From the NCBI GenBank assembly GCA_964582365.1, contig CAZOQV010000019.1:1-12691 (forward strand): a stretch of DNA of 12,691 bases. Reading direction: 5' to 3'. This stretch comes from WARW01 sp964582365. GTDB taxonomy: Bacteria; Patescibacteriota; Microgenomatia; UBA12405. The stretch's first letter is position 1, and each line of letters starts with the position of its first letter. Below the pieces are notes generated by a model, which saw nothing but the letters and a program-made list of their open reading frames with translations, did not search any database and had not been told where the DNA came from. Positions 11,755 through 12,691 of this stretch are shown piece after piece. The translations under genes and the position numbers were made by a program.

Positions 11755-11763
11755 TGGTAAAAT
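11755..11763 (+). promoter_or_regulatory. Extended -10 promoter of infC
   Basis: TGGTAAAAT, 15 nt before the infC ATG. The leader would be only about eight bases, too short for the L20 leader known from Firmicutes. Confidence 0.58.
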
Positions 11764-11778
11764 AGACAACATAATAAT

Positions 11779-12345
11779 ATGAGTAGCTTTAAAACTAACA
11801 CACCTCGCAAATTTTATAAAACCAATCAGTACATAACTGCGCCAACAATTCGTCTTTTAAGTGATGACGGAAAACAAATTGGTGTCGTCTCTCTATCTGA
11901 AGCTCGTCAACAATCACAGGAAACTGGTCTAGATTTAGTCGAAGTTAACGGCAATGCTATTCCTCCGGTTGTTAAATTAATTAGTTTTACTAAATTTAAA
12001 TATCAAGAAGCTAAAAAACTTAAAGCTGAAAAGAAAGGAATTAAAGGTGGAGATCTAAAAGAAATCCAAATGAGCCCATTTATTGGTCCTGGTGATTACG
12101 AAACTATGACCAAAAGAGCCCAAAAATTTTTAAGTACTGGAAATAAGATCAAATTAAGTATAAAATTCCAAGGTCGCCAAATGAACCATAAAGAATTTGG
12201 TTATGACCTAATTGAAAAAGTCAAAACCGATTTAAAAGATTTTGGAACTCAAGAAAGTGAGGCCAAGTTAATCGGAAAAAGGTTAAAGCTTACATTCAGT
12301 CCTGCTAAAAAAAGCAGCACTACTAAAAATGAAGAAACAAAGTAA
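11779..12345 (+). CDS. infC: Translation initiation factor IF-3
   Basis: Binds the 30S subunit, prevents premature 50S joining and checks the start codon and initiator tRNA. The 188 residues contain the N domain (about 15-85: APTIRLLSDDGKQIGVVSLSEA, GLDLVEVNGNAIPPVVKLISFTKFKY) and C domain (about 90-178: KEIQMSPFIGPGDYETM, GRQMNHKEFGYDLIEKV), plus a short Lys-rich tail. The start is an ordinary ATG, not the AUU used for autoregulation in E. coli. There is no Shine-Dalgarno. First gene of the conserved infC-rpmI-rplT cluster; its last 17 nt overlap the longer version of rpmI. Confidence 0.97.
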   Translation: MSSFKTNTPRKFYKTNQYITAPTIRLLSDDGKQIGVVSLSEARQQSQETGLDLVEVNGNAIPPVVKLISFTKFKYQEAKKLKAEKKGIKGGDLKEIQMSPFIGPGDYETMTKRAQKFLSTGNKIKLSIKFQGRQMNHKEFGYDLIEKVKTDLKDFGTQESEAKLIGKRLKLTFSPAKKSSTTKNEETK

Positions 12346-12538
12346 AAAAATGAAAATAAAAAAATCTGTTTCTAACAGATTTGAAGTCACCAAAACTGGT
12401 AAAGTTTTGCGTATGTCATCTTTTAATCGACATTTACGTCGAAAGAAAAGTAAAAAACAATTACGCCGAATCAAGGGTAAACACCCAATTGCTAATGCTT
12501 TGTCCATTAAAGTTAAAAAACTTCTTGGAAAACTTTAA
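12329..12538 (+). CDS. rpmI: 50S ribosomal protein L35
   Basis: Small, very basic protein of the large subunit. KKSVSNRFEVTKTGKVLR matches the L35 core, followed by an Arg/Lys-rich central segment (RHLRRKKSKKQLRRIKG). Two starts are possible. ATG at 12329 gives 69 residues and overlaps infC by 17 nt, suggesting translational coupling; ATG at 12350, 4 nt after the infC stop, gives 62 residues, and its Met aligns with Met4 of the common MPKMKT start. Without a Shine-Dalgarno the choice is open; I list the longer form. Position between infC and rplT confirms the call. Confidence 0.92.
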   Translation: MKKQSKKMKIKKSVSNRFEVTKTGKVLRMSSFNRHLRRKKSKKQLRRIKGKHPIANALSIKVKKLLGKL

Positions 12539-12556
12539 TATTTATTATTATCAATT

Positions 12557-12596
12557 AACTTTATAACTTTATAACTTTATAACTTTATAACTTTAT
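12557..12596. repeat. Tandem octamer AACTTTAT x5 between rpmI and rplT
   Basis: Five perfect 8-nt copies followed by an imperfect sixth. Each junction creates TATAAC, one base from the -10 consensus. The array takes up half of the 78-nt gap before rplT. Confidence 0.9.
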
Positions 12597-12616
12597 AAAC
12601 TTGAAAAACTAAAATT

Positions 12617-12691
12617 ATGAGAGTTAAAACTGGAACAGTTCGACGAGCTGCACATAAAAAAGTCTTAAAAGCCGCAAAAGGTTTTTGGATG
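12617..12691 (+). CDS. rplT: 50S ribosomal protein L20, 5' part cut by window end
   Basis: The first 25 codons encode a typical L20 start: VKTGTVRRAAHKKVLKAAKG is the family's N-terminal basic segment, followed by FWM. L20 is needed for early 50S assembly and binds 23S rRNA. The gene continues beyond the window. ATG at 12617 has no Shine-Dalgarno. The gene follows rpmI after a 78-nt gap holding the octamer array. Confidence 0.97.
   Translation, partial: MRVKTGTVRRAAHKKVLKAAKGFWM

Noticed and set aside
11617..11778. An L20-type autoregulatory leader before infC
   Set aside because: The predicted infC leader is only about eight bases, and the hairpin at 11673-11719 lies upstream of the infC -10 box, so it is a terminator of the preceding unit.
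12283..12507. Open frame of 74 codons opposite infC/rpmI
   Set aside because: It is antisense to ribosomal protein genes; the Phe/Leu-rich product simply mirrors the Lys-rich L35.

Overview
The window is an AT-rich, densely packed stretch of chromosome that reads like a member of the Candidate Phyla Radiation (Patescibacteria), most likely Microgenomates-like. The signs are trimmed-down core proteins (a trigger factor without its prolyl isomerase domain, a threonyl-tRNA synthetase without its N-terminal TGS domain, a methylthiotransferase without a TRAM domain), tRNAs without an encoded CCA, almost no Shine-Dalgarno sequences, and a 180-residue protein that resembles (from memory only) a CPR-restricted family. 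TGA is used only as a stop, so the code looks standard. The lineage is an inference; no rRNA or other marker was available to fix it.

Layout. 1-61: 3' truncated tRNA-Leu(UAA) on the minus strand. 133-3169: a plus-strand operon tgt - NAD-dependent epimerase - MiaB/MtaB-like methylthiotransferase, ended by a hairpin. 3287-3553: small unknown protein. 3555-4649 (minus): a DRG-type (archaeal/eukaryotic-like) GTPase, divergent from 4690-6108 (plus), a secreted clan GH-A-like glycoside hydrolase. 6153-6482 (minus): four tRNAs, transcribed in the order Arg(UCU), Arg(UCG), Lys(CUU), Leu(UAG). 6516-7079 (minus): elongation factor P. 7235-7843 (minus): membrane-anchored lysozyme-fold murein hydrolase, divergent from 7871-8686 (plus) short trigger factor, followed by an unknown 180-residue protein (8696-9238), tRNA-Val(GAC) (9327-9400) and thrS (9509-11272). 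A GC-rich palindrome and a small two-helix membrane protein unit follow, then the classical infC-rpmI-rplT translation cluster, with rplT cut by the window end.

The theme is translation: tRNAs, two anticodon-loop modification enzymes (Tgt, methylthiotransferase), EF-P, ThrRS, IF3, L35, L20, a nascent-chain chaperone and a probable ribosome-associated GTPase. Two exported proteins act at the envelope.

Two cross-cutting patterns stand out. First, nearly every transcription unit carries an extended -10 box (TGnTANNNT), and in four genes the start codon lies only 7-8 nt after the box, which predicts leaderless mRNAs. Second, short arrays with a strict 7-nt period (TAGAAAT, TCTANNN, TTRAAAA, TTAATTN) recur at intergenic positions and also inside the methylthiotransferase gene, where identical DNA is read in different frames. 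I regard this heptad repeat family, and the codon-atypical small-protein unit wedged between thrS and infC, as the most promising unexplained material. No CRISPR array, transposase or phage gene was seen.
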